Counted from the stretch's first letter, positions 33,164 through 40,016 are shown. The stretch: 40,854 bases of DNA from Gammaproteobacteria bacterium UBA6724 (GCA_002454165.1 DKIG01000047.1:1-40854), one strand, 5' to 3'. Notes: a model not told the origin generated them from the sequence alone. Program-made: numbers and translations.

Positions 33164-34276
33164 TCAATCATTCTCAATAAATTCAATAACTTCCAATTGA
33201 AACCCAGATATGGCATTAAATCTGGATGGGGAGCTGAGCAGCCGCATCTTCCCCACGCCTACATCTTTGAGTATTTGTGAACCTGCACCCACGACACGAT
33301 AACCACCTGCTTCAACCTTGTGCCGCTGGGTGGGCGGCACTTCCGGGAAATAGGTCGCCTGGCTCAGGGCTTCAGGCTGGCTAAAATCCTGACCCACGAG
33401 GACCAGTACGCCACGACTCTCCTCGGCAATACGGGACATGGCATCATGCCAGGACCAGGTTTTGGCAAAGTCTGGGTCCTGGGTCTGGAATATATCCCGA
33501 AGGGTGTTCAACACTTGAACTCTAACCAGACAGGGTTCCTCTTGCGTGATGTCGCCCTTGACCAGGGCATAGTGAATACGGTCTGAAATGTTGTCCCGGT
33601 AGGTATGCAGTCGGAACTCGCCACAGGCTGTCATGATGTCTTTGGCGTCAACTTTCTCAATGGTCTTGTCATGCAGACTGCGATACTGAATCAGGTCAGC
33701 GATGGTGCCGAGCCGGATCTTGTGTTTTTCAGCGAAGGCTTCAAGTTCCGGTCGCTTCGCCATGGAGCCGTCTTCGTTCATAACTTCCACAAGCACCGAG
33801 GCAGGTTCATAGCCGGATAATCGGGCAAGGTCACAGCCGGCCTCTGTATGACCGGCTCTCGTGAGCACGCCACCACGCTTGGCAATCAGGGGGAAGATGT
33901 GCCCTGGTTGCACTAGGTTGCCAGGCACAGCATCTTTTGCGATGGCGGTTCGCACTGTATGTGCCCGGTCAGCCGCCGATATACCGGTGCTGATGCCGTC
34001 CGCTGCTTCAATGGAAACAGTAAAATTAGTTCCATGTTGGGAACTGTTATTTTTCACCATTAACGGCAGGTCAAGCTGTAATGCCCGCGCTTCCGTCACC
34101 GTGAGACAAATCAGCCCGCATGCGTGTCGGGCAAAAAAAGTAATGTGTTCAGCGGTGATGACATCGGCAGCGATCATCAGGTCGCCTTCATTTTCGCGAT
34201 CCTCATCATCCATCATCAGGACCATCTTGCCCTGACGAAAATCTTCCAAGATTTCTTCGACCCTGCTGATTGTCAT
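33164..34276 (-). CDS. ribB: 3,4-dihydroxy-2-butanone-4-phosphate synthase with degenerate GTP cyclohydrolase II domain
   Basis: A 370-residue protein of riboflavin synthesis. The N-terminal DHBP synthase domain (about 1-205) is complete: DDEDRENEGDL, HGTNFTVSIEA, RAGHTEAGCDLARLSG. The C-terminal part (about 206-370) aligns in position with GTP cyclohydrolase II but lacks its zinc-cysteine motif (the SECLTGD...CDCG stretch), so it should not open the GTP ring. This arrangement is known in proteobacteria, where a separate ribA supplies the second activity. No FMN riboswitch is seen in the leader. A TATAAT lies at 34355-34360. Confidence 0.92.
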   Translation of the reverse strand: MTISRVEEILEDFRQGKMVLMMDDEDRENEGDLMIAADVITAEHITFFARHACGLICLTVTEARALQLDLPLMVKNNSSQHGTNFTVSIEAADGISTGISAADRAHTVRTAIAKDAVPGNLVQPGHIFPLIAKRGGVLTRAGHTEAGCDLARLSGYEPASVLVEVMNEDGSMAKRPELEAFAEKHKIRLGTIADLIQYRSLHDKTIEKVDAKDIMTACGEFRLHTYRDNISDRIHYALVKGDITQEEPCLVRVQVLNTLRDIFQTQDPDFAKTWSWHDAMSRIAEESRGVLVLVGQDFSQPEALSQATYFPEVPPTQRHKVEAGGYRVVGAGSQILKDVGVGKMRLLSSPSRFNAISGFQLEVIEFIEND

Positions 34277-34306
34277 AAGTGCTTGTAAACCTCTAGCTGT
34301 AAATCA

Positions 34307-34334
34307 CTATTTATGAACATCTATTTATGAACAT
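34307..34334. repeat. 14-bp perfect tandem duplication in the ribB leader
   Basis: Two identical copies of CTATTTATGAACAT (34307-34320, 34321-34334) lie 31 bp upstream of the ribB start, between the candidate -10 element and the gene. The copies would be in the 5' leader of the transcript. Confidence 0.9.
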
Positions 34335-34354
34335 CTATGGATAAAGCGGCGGGG

Positions 34355-34360
34355 ATTATA
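34355..34360 (-). promoter_or_regulatory. candidate -10 element for ribB
   Basis: The minus strand reads TATAAT, 79 bp upstream of the ribB start and downstream of the carbamoyltransferase gene. No convincing -35 hexamer is found at 17 bp, so the call rests on the perfect -10 match and position. Confidence 0.45.
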
Positions 34361-34439
34361 CAATCATTCCACCCCTCTCGCCCGTCCTGCCTGGTGAAAC
34401 TTAGCGGGCGCCTGCCTTATGACGGCGGCGATGGGCAGA

Positions 34440-35381
34440 CTATGAATCGATCTTCCCTGCTTCCTGATAGAGCCACCAGAGCAGACCCTTCTGGGCATGT
34501 AGTCGGTTCCCCGCCTGCTCAAAGATGATAGACCGGGGGTCCCTAACCATGGCGGCAGTAATCTCAAAGCCTTCATGGATCGGCATATCGTGCAGGATGC
34601 GGCAGTTTTGTCCCCGGATGAGGGCTTCATTGATCTGATAAGGCAGCAACTTTTCAACCTGCTTTTTGTTTTCCTCAGCCAGGTCGGGCTGGTTGAAGTA
34701 CTGCATGTCAATCCAGGTATCCGTGTACACAAAGTCAGCCTGCTCAACTGCCGCTCTTGGGTCAGCGACCTGGTTAATAGTGTCGGAAGTCTTAATGATT
34801 TCCTGAACCTCAGGGTCCAGGTTTTCACCATTGTCATCCTGCGCCGGCGTGGCAAGGGTCAAGGGGATATTCAGTTTATGACAAATGACGGCGAGGGAAT
34901 TGGACACATTGTTTTGCACCCCGACAAAGGCAAGGCGTGCGTCGCTGATATCGCTCTCAAAGTATTCGGTCATGGTGAGAATATCGGTCAACGCCTGACA
35001 AGGATGAAACTTCTCGCAACAGCCGTTGATCACGGGAACCTGACTCACTGCTATCATTTTCTCAAGGTCACTGTGGCGGAGTAGCCTTGCCAGGATGCAA
35101 CTTACATTCCTGGAAAGGTATTCCGTTTCATATTCAATACCAGAGAGGAGGAAGTTGGATGATGACCAGTCAATATAGATGCCATGTCCTCCCAGTTCCG
35201 TCATGGCGACCTCAAATGAAACGCGGGTTCGGGTGCTGGTTTTCTGGAACAGCATGGCGAGGGATTCATTGGCGAGCAGTTTGGTAAAATCCTCAGGGCA
35301 TGCCTTGATCTCCGCTGCTTTGCTTAAAATTTCCTGGATCTCGGCAGGGCTCAGGTCCTTGAGGTGAGGAATATGTTGCAT
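34440..35381 (-). CDS. ornithine carbamoyltransferase-like enzyme with altered substrate loops
   Basis: A 313-residue transcarbamylase. The carbamoyl-phosphate residues are conserved: STRTR (49-53) and HPCQALTD (from His126). The amino-acid side is not canonical. The SMG loop (usually DVWxSMG) reads DTWIDMQ at 221-227, and the HCLP motif reads HDMP at 264-267, so the Cys that contacts ornithine is missing. It may therefore use another amine or a modified ornithine, although such variants may already be filed as ornithine carbamoyltransferase. Upstream lies a seven-unit 12-bp tandem array. Annotating it simply as argF would be risky. Confidence 0.85.
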   Translation of the reverse strand: MQHIPHLKDLSPAEIQEILSKAAEIKACPEDFTKLLANESLAMLFQKTSTRTRVSFEVAMTELGGHGIYIDWSSSNFLLSGIEYETEYLSRNVSCILARLLRHSDLEKMIAVSQVPVINGCCEKFHPCQALTDILTMTEYFESDISDARLAFVGVQNNVSNSLAVICHKLNIPLTLATPAQDDNGENLDPEVQEIIKTSDTINQVADPRAAVEQADFVYTDTWIDMQYFNQPDLAEENKKQVEKLLPYQINEALIRGQNCRILHDMPIHEGFEITAAMVRDPRSIIFEQAGNRLHAQKGLLWWLYQEAGKIDS

Positions 35382-35448
35382 AGTGTAAATCCAAAAAATC
35401 GGACGGGCTGGACTTCAATGCCCGCCGCATGGGTTTGGTTTCTTTTTA

Positions 35449-35532
35449 TGTCCCGGCGTCTGTGCCGGCGTTTGTGCCAGCGTTTGTCCCAGCGTTTGTG
35501 CCGGCGTTTGTCCCGGCATCTGTACCAGCAGG
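35449..35532. repeat. 12-bp tandem array, 7 units
   Basis: Seven contiguous 12-bp units with plus-strand consensus TGTSCCRGCGTY. They lie 68-151 bp upstream of the carbamoyltransferase start (minus strand), where they read as GCACAAACG-type units. The 433-bp gap 35382-35814 contains this array, a 15-bp duplication (35677-35706) and a 14/15-bp array (35710-35781), and no convincing gene. Confidence 0.93.
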
Positions 35533-35676
35533 CGGGCAGGGCAAATTACCCGATTGCACCTGTATTGTATATGTTTGTATGGCTCCCTTGGGTAGCCGTG
35601 CCTGATACAGCATGATAACTCTGTATCTGGCTCGGCATTATTAGACTGGATGCTGGTCTCTGTGGATGGGTACTGT

Positions 35677-35706
35677 TTGCTGATGCGGAGCTTGCTGATG
35701 CGGAGC
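35677..35706. repeat. 15-bp perfect tandem duplication
   Basis: Two identical copies of TTGCTGATGCGGAGC (35677-35691, 35692-35706), immediately followed by a different array at 35710. Confidence 0.92.
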
Positions 35707-35709
35707 GAT

Positions 35710-35781
35710 ATGAATGACTACTTATGAAGAGCCACTTACTGAAGAGCCGTTTATGAAGAGCCACTTATAAAAAGCCCATAT
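35710..35781. repeat. 14/15-bp tandem array, about 5 units
   Basis: Units of the type ATGAAGAGCCACTT: 35710-35723 (variant), 35724-35737, 35738-35752 (15 bp), 35753-35766, 35767-35781 (variant), then ATGAATCGCC.. at 35782. Each begins ATGAA or a close variant and the central ones carry GAAGAGC. They end 33 bp before the likely start codon of the SRPBCC gene. Confidence 0.85.
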
Positions 35782-35814
35782 ATGAATCGCCATAAGAAGT
35801 GGAGGCTAGTCGCA

Positions 35815-36306
35815 ATGGGTTTACAACCAGGCAGATATCATGTTCGTCGCGCGGTACTACAGATAGATGCGTCTGTACAACGAGTCTGGCAGGAGTTTCA
35901 TGACATCCAGGCACTTCGCGCCTGGTTTGGCTTGGGTTATGAGTTGGAAGTTTTCACCCTCGGCTTGGGTGGTCGGATTGAGCTCAGTGTTGAACACTCA
36001 GGTAGTTGAACACTCAGGTAGTTGAACACTCAGGTAAAGGTGCCAGGGTATGGCGGCGATATTATTGTGTGGGATGAAGTCACCGACCTGTCTTTTGAGA
36101 ACAACTGGTTTGGCGAACAGGCATGGCCGGTGCCGACATTTATCACCATTCGGCTGAGTGCCTGTTACGACGGCACCCATGTTGAGTTATTTCACCACGG
36201 CTTTGAACGCCTGGGAGCCGATGCGGCTTGGGAGTTCCTGGGATACGAATCAGGCTGGGACCTTCGCCATCTGGCAGAACTCAAATCAATTGTGGAAGAT
36301 GATTAA
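35815..36306 (+). pseudogene. SRPBCC/START-like protein interrupted by a 16-bp triplication
   Basis: Two reading segments in the same frame form one ligand-binding SRPBCC-type protein of about 160 residues. The N-terminal part runs from ATG 35815 (ribosome site GGAGG at 35801-35805) through VQRVWQEFHDIQALRAWFGL to 36009. The C-terminal part runs from about 36022 (GYGGDIIVWDEVTDLSFENN, then ELFHHGFERLG) to 36306. Between them a perfect 16-bp unit is present three times (35989-36036) and introduces stops TGA 36007-36009 and TAG 36019-36021. A TTG at 36022 could in principle re-initiate. Reducing the array to one copy would shift the frame, so a second small indel must have occurred. Probably inactive, or expressed as two pieces. 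Confidence 0.65.
35989..36036. repeat. 16-bp perfect tandem repeat, 3 units, disrupting a gene
   Basis: Three identical units GTTGAACACTCAGGTA (35989-36004, 36005-36020, 36021-36036). Because 16 is not a multiple of three, the units are read in three different frames and bring in-frame stops into the SRPBCC gene. Confidence 0.96.
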
Positions 36307-36362
36307 AGACTGACAGCGGACCCAGTTGTCCGCCGTCAGTGTTTGCGTCCCGCGCTACAGCA

Positions 36363-36731
36363 TCAACCCATCTTGTAGAAGACCGCCTTGTTGCCATCCG
36401 GGTCTCTGATGTAGCCGCCGTAGAAGGTGGGCATCCTCTCGCCCGGTGCGCCTTCATCTGTCGCGCCGAGTTCCATGCCCTTGGCATGTTGCGCGTCAAC
36501 CCCTTCTCGCGTCTCCATCGGGAAGGCAAGCATGTTGCCATTCCCACGATGCGGTGCCTGCTCGTCAAAGGGGATGCAGACCGCCAGTACCGACTTGTCC
36601 ATGCCGGTGCCGATAAAGGCAATCCGATCCATCTCCATAATCAATTTTGCCCCAAGTGGCTCAAGCAACTGCAACCAGAAGGATTTAGCCTTGTCCATGT
36701 CCGTGGTGCCAATCGTCACATAACCAATCAT
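36363..36731 (-). CDS. VOC family (glyoxalase/dioxygenase-fold) protein
   Basis: A 122-residue vicinal-oxygen-chelate protein. It starts MIGYVTIGTTDMDKAKSFW and ends YGGYIRDPDGNKAVFYKMG, both typical of the fold (His/Glu metal sites are partly replaced: Thr-Ile-Gly at the first position, no clear His). It may be a catalytically inert binding protein or an enzyme for small electrophiles. Start ATG 36731 has AGGAGA upstream. It converges with the broken SRPBCC gene and marks the last ordinary gene before the restriction-modification island. Confidence 0.85.
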   Translation of the reverse strand: MIGYVTIGTTDMDKAKSFWLQLLEPLGAKLIMEMDRIAFIGTGMDKSVLAVCIPFDEQAPHRGNGNMLAFPMETREGVDAQHAKGMELGATDEGAPGERMPTFYGGYIRDPDGNKAVFYKMG

Positions 36732-36818
36732 ATCCTTGTCTCCTGTTAACCGTTTACGGCATATCGTTTGCGAGGCGCCATCATACGCTAAGTGTCAACA
36801 AACTATACATGTTCATGC

Positions 36819-36855
36819 CTATATGTATAAAAATCGCCGAAAAGTATACATATAG
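36819..36855. promoter_or_regulatory. 11-bp perfect inverted repeat at the island edge
   Basis: CTATATGTATA (36819-36829) and TATACATATAG (36845-36855) form a perfect inverted repeat with a 15-nt loop. A third related half, TATACAT, lies at 36804-36810. It is 88 bp upstream of the VOC gene and just before the first Type IIG fragment. It could be an operator, a promoter region for the VOC gene, or an element end. Confidence 0.4.
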
Positions 36856-36921
36856 AGGGGTGGGCGGTTTCTTGCCTAGTGGCGCTCCGTGCGCGGACGG
36901 TTTGGTGTGCTATATGGTGGG

Positions 36922-37056
36922 AGGGCGCGACTGCTGGCGGGCGTCATAGCCGCGGCGTTGCGTCATGATGATGATCACGCCGCCGCCGCCGCCAAAGCCG
37001 ACGGCGACTTACGCAGCTAACTTGCCGCGTTTGAGAAGCACCTGATTCACGACATC
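36922..37056 (+). pseudogene. Type IIG restriction-modification gene fragment (left copy)
   Basis: Translating this stretch gives residues closely matching the N-terminal part of the intact-looking gene at 40217 (ARLLAGVIAAALRHDDDH versus its ARMLASVIVKALRHDDDH, then LAAFEKHLIHDI). A CAG codon is TAA at 37018-37020, and similarity stops right after HDI. It has no start and is a remnant. The 469-bp gap 36732-37200 otherwise holds only the inverted repeat at 36819-36855. Confidence 0.75.
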
Positions 37057-37200
37057 GCTTCCGATGCCGATGAGTGGATGAAAGGATGCGATGAAGCGAG
37101 GTGCACGATGATGATAATCTGTGGTACAAACAAGTATGAAAATGCAACCTTATGATGAATAAAGAGATTTGATCTGTTGAAAGTTGAAAAGGAATCACGC

Positions 37201-38088
37201 ATGAAATATGAGATGCCCGAATATGACACACTAATGCCATTAGTGGTTATGGAGAAATCTGCATTTTCTTCCAATCGCTGCGTTTTCCGTGATGACGAAA
37301 GAGGCATTTGGCTATACCAAGCGAACTGCTTGGAGTTTATGGATAAACTGATAGAGAATTATCCAGACGGAAAGTTTGACATGATTTTTGCTGACCCTCC
37401 TTACTTTCTTTCAAATGGAGGTATTAGTTGCCATGCTGGAAAAATGGTTAAAGTTGACAAGGGAAAATGGGACAAATCCAGAGGCACGGAGTTGAACCAT
37501 GAATTCAATCTTTCGTGGCTGTCACGATGCCAACAATTATTAAATCCACATGGAACTATTTGGGTGTCAGGTACGCACCATGTGATTCATTCGATCGGCT
37601 ATGCAATGCAACAATTGAAAATGAAAATATTGAACGATATTACATGGGAAAAGCCCAATCCACCGCCCAACTTGTCTTGTAGATATTTTACTCACTCAAC
37701 AGAAACTATTATCTGGGCAGCAAAAAATGAAAAATCCAAGCACGCCTTCAATTACAAAGACATGCGAAAAGAAAACGGTGGCAAGCAAATGAAGACCGTG
37801 TGGAATATCAAGCCACCCACAATAAAAGAGAAATCATTCGGTAAACATCCCACGCAAAAACCCGTAGGGCTGTTAGAGCGAATTATTTTGGCAAGCACTG
37901 ACCCGGGAGATCTAGTGTTCGATCCATTTGCCGGTAGTTCAACAACTGGAGTTGCTGCTGTTTACCACGGAAGAAAATTTGTTGGTTGTGAATTAGAAAA
38001 AGATTTTATAGCAATATCAAAAAACCGGTTCAAACAACTTATTAACGAAGATTTACAAACTCTTAATTTAATGAGTGCTGAAAAATGA
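37201..38088 (+). CDS. DNA adenine methyltransferase, DpnA/M.DpnIIB-like (beta class)
   Basis: A 295-residue methyltransferase from ATG 37201, which has AAAGGA upstream (the frame opens at TTG 37177). The catalytic DPPY motif (residues 65-68, FADPPYFLSNGGISCHAGK) precedes the SAM motif DPFAGSSTTG near residue 245, the beta-class order. The text around DPPY and the KHPTQKP motif resembles DpnA and related enzymes that methylate adenine, also on single-stranded DNA. The DNA is visibly A/T-rich compared with the rest of the window, a sign of transfer. It overlaps the endonuclease gene by four bases (ATGA). Confidence 0.92.
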   Translation: MKYEMPEYDTLMPLVVMEKSAFSSNRCVFRDDERGIWLYQANCLEFMDKLIENYPDGKFDMIFADPPYFLSNGGISCHAGKMVKVDKGKWDKSRGTELNHEFNLSWLSRCQQLLNPHGTIWVSGTHHVIHSIGYAMQQLKMKILNDITWEKPNPPPNLSCRYFTHSTETIIWAAKNEKSKHAFNYKDMRKENGGKQMKTVWNIKPPTIKEKSFGKHPTQKPVGLLERIILASTDPGDLVFDPFAGSSTTGVAAVYHGRKFVGCELEKDFIAISKNRFKQLINEDLQTLNLMSAEK

Positions 38089-38621
38089 AAGAAGGCGGAA
38101 AAGGTGGTGGTAGCACGATCACTGGTTTAAATCTTGAGAACAGAGTTGATTTTTTAACTTTGCTTTCCAAAATGTCAAATTACAGCAATAAAAAAAATCC
38201 AACAAAAGCAGGACATAATATTTACCATCGTAACAAATTTGTCGCGCGGTGTTTTAAAAAGAACGCGTTTTATAAATACTTGGAAGAGGAAAAAGTTGAT
38301 TGGAAAAGCCTGATTTCCAAGAAAATATTACCGGATGATGCGTTGCTTGTTATTGTTCGAGAAACTCTATTCATAATTGAGGTGAAGTCTCAGCAAGTGG
38401 CGGGTTCTGTTGATGAAAAATTGCAGACTTGCGATTTTAAGCGCAAGCAATATCTGAAGTTGGTGTCATCCTTAGGTATTAGAGTGGAATATGTATATGT
38501 TTTAAGTAATTGGTTCAAAGACCAAAGATATAAAGATGTTCTTGATTACATACATAGCGTCAATTGTCATTATAGGTTTAATAAATTACCGTTAGCGTGG
38601 TTGGGGTTGCCTGAAAACTAG
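38085..38621 (+). CDS. PD-(D/E)XK type II restriction endonuclease
   Basis: A 178-residue protein with a probable nuclease core: an acidic strand ILPDDALLVIV followed by the E-x-K motif in TLFIIEVKSQ, then GSVDEKLQTCDFKRKQYLKL, a phrase I associate with type II restriction enzymes. It starts at ATG 38085 inside the methyltransferase stop, so both are translated together and form a restriction-modification pair. The recognition site is unknown; a DpnA-like partner does not by itself prove GATC. A/T-rich like the methyltransferase gene. Confidence 0.82.
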   Translation: MKEGGKGGGSTITGLNLENRVDFLTLLSKMSNYSNKKNPTKAGHNIYHRNKFVARCFKKNAFYKYLEEEKVDWKSLISKKILPDDALLVIVRETLFIIEVKSQQVAGSVDEKLQTCDFKRKQYLKLVSSLGIRVEYVYVLSNWFKDQRYKDVLDYIHSVNCHYRFNKLPLAWLGLPEN

Positions 38622-38713
38622 CTTCACAAATGACATTTAGTAGATGGTTTTTATTTGTCGCTGATGCTCTGTTGTAGAATTATGAAATCACCAAATGCTT
38701 GGAGGAAAAATAC

Positions 38714-38977
38714 ATGATCACTTGTAAGAAGTTACACCGCAATTCTGATTCTTTTTTAGAACTACCACATGACCAAGGCGGCGTTGGTCGACATAAATGT
38801 GCGGGATGTGCATATGATAGAGGTTACGAATCTGGAAAGAAGCGCGAAGAAACTATAAAAATGGATCTGGATTCTCTTCCTGACAGTCAAGCCGGATCTG
38901 TGAGGCATAAAAGCCCTCATGCGGCTTTTGCTCAAGGTTATCATGACGGTGTTAAGGAATCGTATAATACAGAATAA
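38714..38977 (+). CDS. small two-repeat protein of the restriction-modification cassette
   Basis: An 87-residue protein from ATG 38714, with GGAGG at 38701-38705. It consists of two imperfect internal repeats of about 28 residues (17-44 and 55-82), each of the form LP..Q.G..RHK....A...GY..G.K. The first copy carries a CAGC pair, the second does not. No membrane helix or signal is seen. The family is not one I can name, and its function is unknown; position suggests a regulator or accessory factor of the adjacent restriction-modification pair. Confidence 0.75.
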   Translation: MITCKKLHRNSDSFLELPHDQGGVGRHKCAGCAYDRGYESGKKREETIKMDLDSLPDSQAGSVRHKSPHAAFAQGYHDGVKESYNTE

Positions 38978-38982
38978 CGACT

Positions 38983-39195
38983 ACTCTCGCCGACACCGTC
39001 GCCGTCATCGCCAAAGCCGACGGCGACTTGCGCCGCCAACTCGCCGCGTTTGAAAAGCACTTGATTCACGACATTACTCCCGCCACCTTCGCCGACATCT
39101 ACGCCCAGACCGTCGCCTACGGCATGTTCGCCGCGCGCCTGCTGGGTCGGCGAACGAAATTTTGTGTTATAATTTCGTCTGCGTTCATATCATAA
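38983..39195 (+). pseudogene. Type IIG restriction-modification gene fragment (right copy)
   Basis: This open segment without a start reads ..VIAKADGDLRRQLAAF.. and KHLIHDITPATFADIYAQ, then TVAYGMFAARLLG, the family-typical linker region of Type IIG/ISP-like enzymes. It overlaps about 66 bp (near 89% identical by eye) with the end of the left fragment and continues beyond it. After LLGRR the sequence becomes unrelated and ends at TAA 39193-39195. Left and right fragments together would make one continuous gene piece, interrupted by the cassette 37057-38982. Confidence 0.75.
39165..39173 (+). promoter_or_regulatory. extended -10 promoter element
   Basis: TGTTATAAT matches the extended -10 consensus (TGn then TATAAT at 39168-39173). 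It lies 33 bp before the cytosine-methyltransferase stub and would transcribe it and the GIY-YIG gene. No good -35 is present, as allowed for extended -10 promoters. Confidence 0.55.
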
Positions 39196-39205
39196 GCGAG
39201 CAATC

Positions 39206-39295
39206 ATGATTTTTAGATTCGGTGAACTCTTCTGTGGTCCCGGTGGATTAGCATTGATTGGACTCGACCGCAAAGTGTTAGCCGAGTTGGCGTGA
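39206..39295 (+). pseudogene. C5-cytosine methyltransferase 5' stub
   Basis: A 29-codon open frame, MIFRFGELFCGPGGLALIG.., ends at TGA 39293-39295. The FxCGPGG stretch is motif I (SAM binding) of cytosine-5 methyltransferases at its normal N-terminal position. Everything else of the enzyme is missing, and the last ten residues look like an out-of-place tail, suggesting an internal deletion that joined start and end. Confidence 0.7.
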
Positions 39296-39305
39296 GGGGA
39301 ATGAT

Positions 39306-40016
39306 ATGAACGACGCGGAGCAAAAAGGCGCGGTTTATTGCGCGACCAATCCAACGATGCAGGACTTGGTTAAAATCGGTTTAGTTGAAAACGGCGACGT
39401 CGCCACTTTGCAAGCGAGAGTGAAAAACCGTATTAACGCACTTTACTCCGGCAACACCAGTATGCCGGTGCCGTTTAAGTTACATTACGCGGTGGCGGTG
39501 GATGACCCGAGCGCAATAGAAGAAATGTTGCACGATACATTTCAACACGCGCGTGCTAATCCTAAAAGAGAATTTTTTCGTATCAACCCGGAGCAAGTGG
39601 TTGCGGCAATGAATCTGACCGGTGGCGATGAAGTTACGATAAGCGACGCGCCCAACGACGACCCAGATGCCGAGGTCACCCAAGTGGACATCATTGCACT
39701 CGAGCGAGCACAAGAGACAGAAAACCAGCGGCAGTCCAGCTTTCAGTTTCATAAGATAGATATTCCGGTGGGAGCAGAGTTGACTTTCCTGAACGACCAA
39801 TCCATCACTGCTGTGGTGCATAATGAAAAAAATAAAATTCGTTTTAGAGAAAATGTGACTACGACTTCCGCCGCCGCAAAAATAGTTCATGAACAGCAAG
39901 GTCGTTATTCTAATGTTTCCGGAACATTGTATTGGGAATACAACGGCGAAACTATCTATGACAGACGCAAACGAATGGAAGCGGAAGAAGCGAAAAAATT
40001 AGATTTGGACGAATGA
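39306..40016 (+). CDS. GIY-YIG nuclease-like protein with C-terminal RAMA-like domain
   Basis: A 236-residue protein. The N-terminal region (about 1-105) is of the T5orf172/Mug113 GIY-YIG type: AVYCATNPTMQDLVKIGLVE, then ALYSGNTSMPVPFKLHYAV, IEEMLHDTF and KREFFRINP. The first Gly-Ile-Tyr is not literal (VYC) and the second motif is VKIG, as usual for this subfamily. A C-terminal part (about 165-225; VGAELTFLNDQSITAVV and LYWEYNGETIYD) resembles the RAMA domain linked to restriction enzymes. Start ATG 39306 has GAGGGGA five bases upstream. It lies directly behind the cytosine-methyltransferase stub and may once have been its partner. Confidence 0.82.
   Translation: MNDAEQKGAVYCATNPTMQDLVKIGLVENGDVATLQARVKNRINALYSGNTSMPVPFKLHYAVAVDDPSAIEEMLHDTFQHARANPKREFFRINPEQVVAAMNLTGGDEVTISDAPNDDPDAEVTQVDIIALERAQETENQRQSSFQFHKIDIPVGAELTFLNDQSITAVVHNEKNKIRFRENVTTTSAAAKIVHEQQGRYSNVSGTLYWEYNGETIYDRRKRMEAEEAKKLDLDE

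Noticed and set aside
34277..34439. FMN riboswitch upstream of ribB
   Set aside because: None of the conserved RFN-element blocks could be found; the leader holds a 14-bp duplication and a TATAAT only.
35449..35532. CRISPR array
   Set aside because: Units are contiguous 12-bp repeats without spacers, and no cas genes are present. The same holds for the other arrays.
35364..35615. A plus-strand open frame encoding Arg/Leu/Cys-rich 4-residue repeats
   Set aside because: The frame is open only because the 12-bp array is a multiple of three; it lies in the upstream region of the carbamoyltransferase gene and has no ribosome site or recognisable sequence.
35989..36036. Phase-variable switch of the SRPBCC gene by copy-number change
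   Set aside because: Neither one nor two nor three copies gives an uninterrupted frame, so simple slippage cannot switch the gene on.
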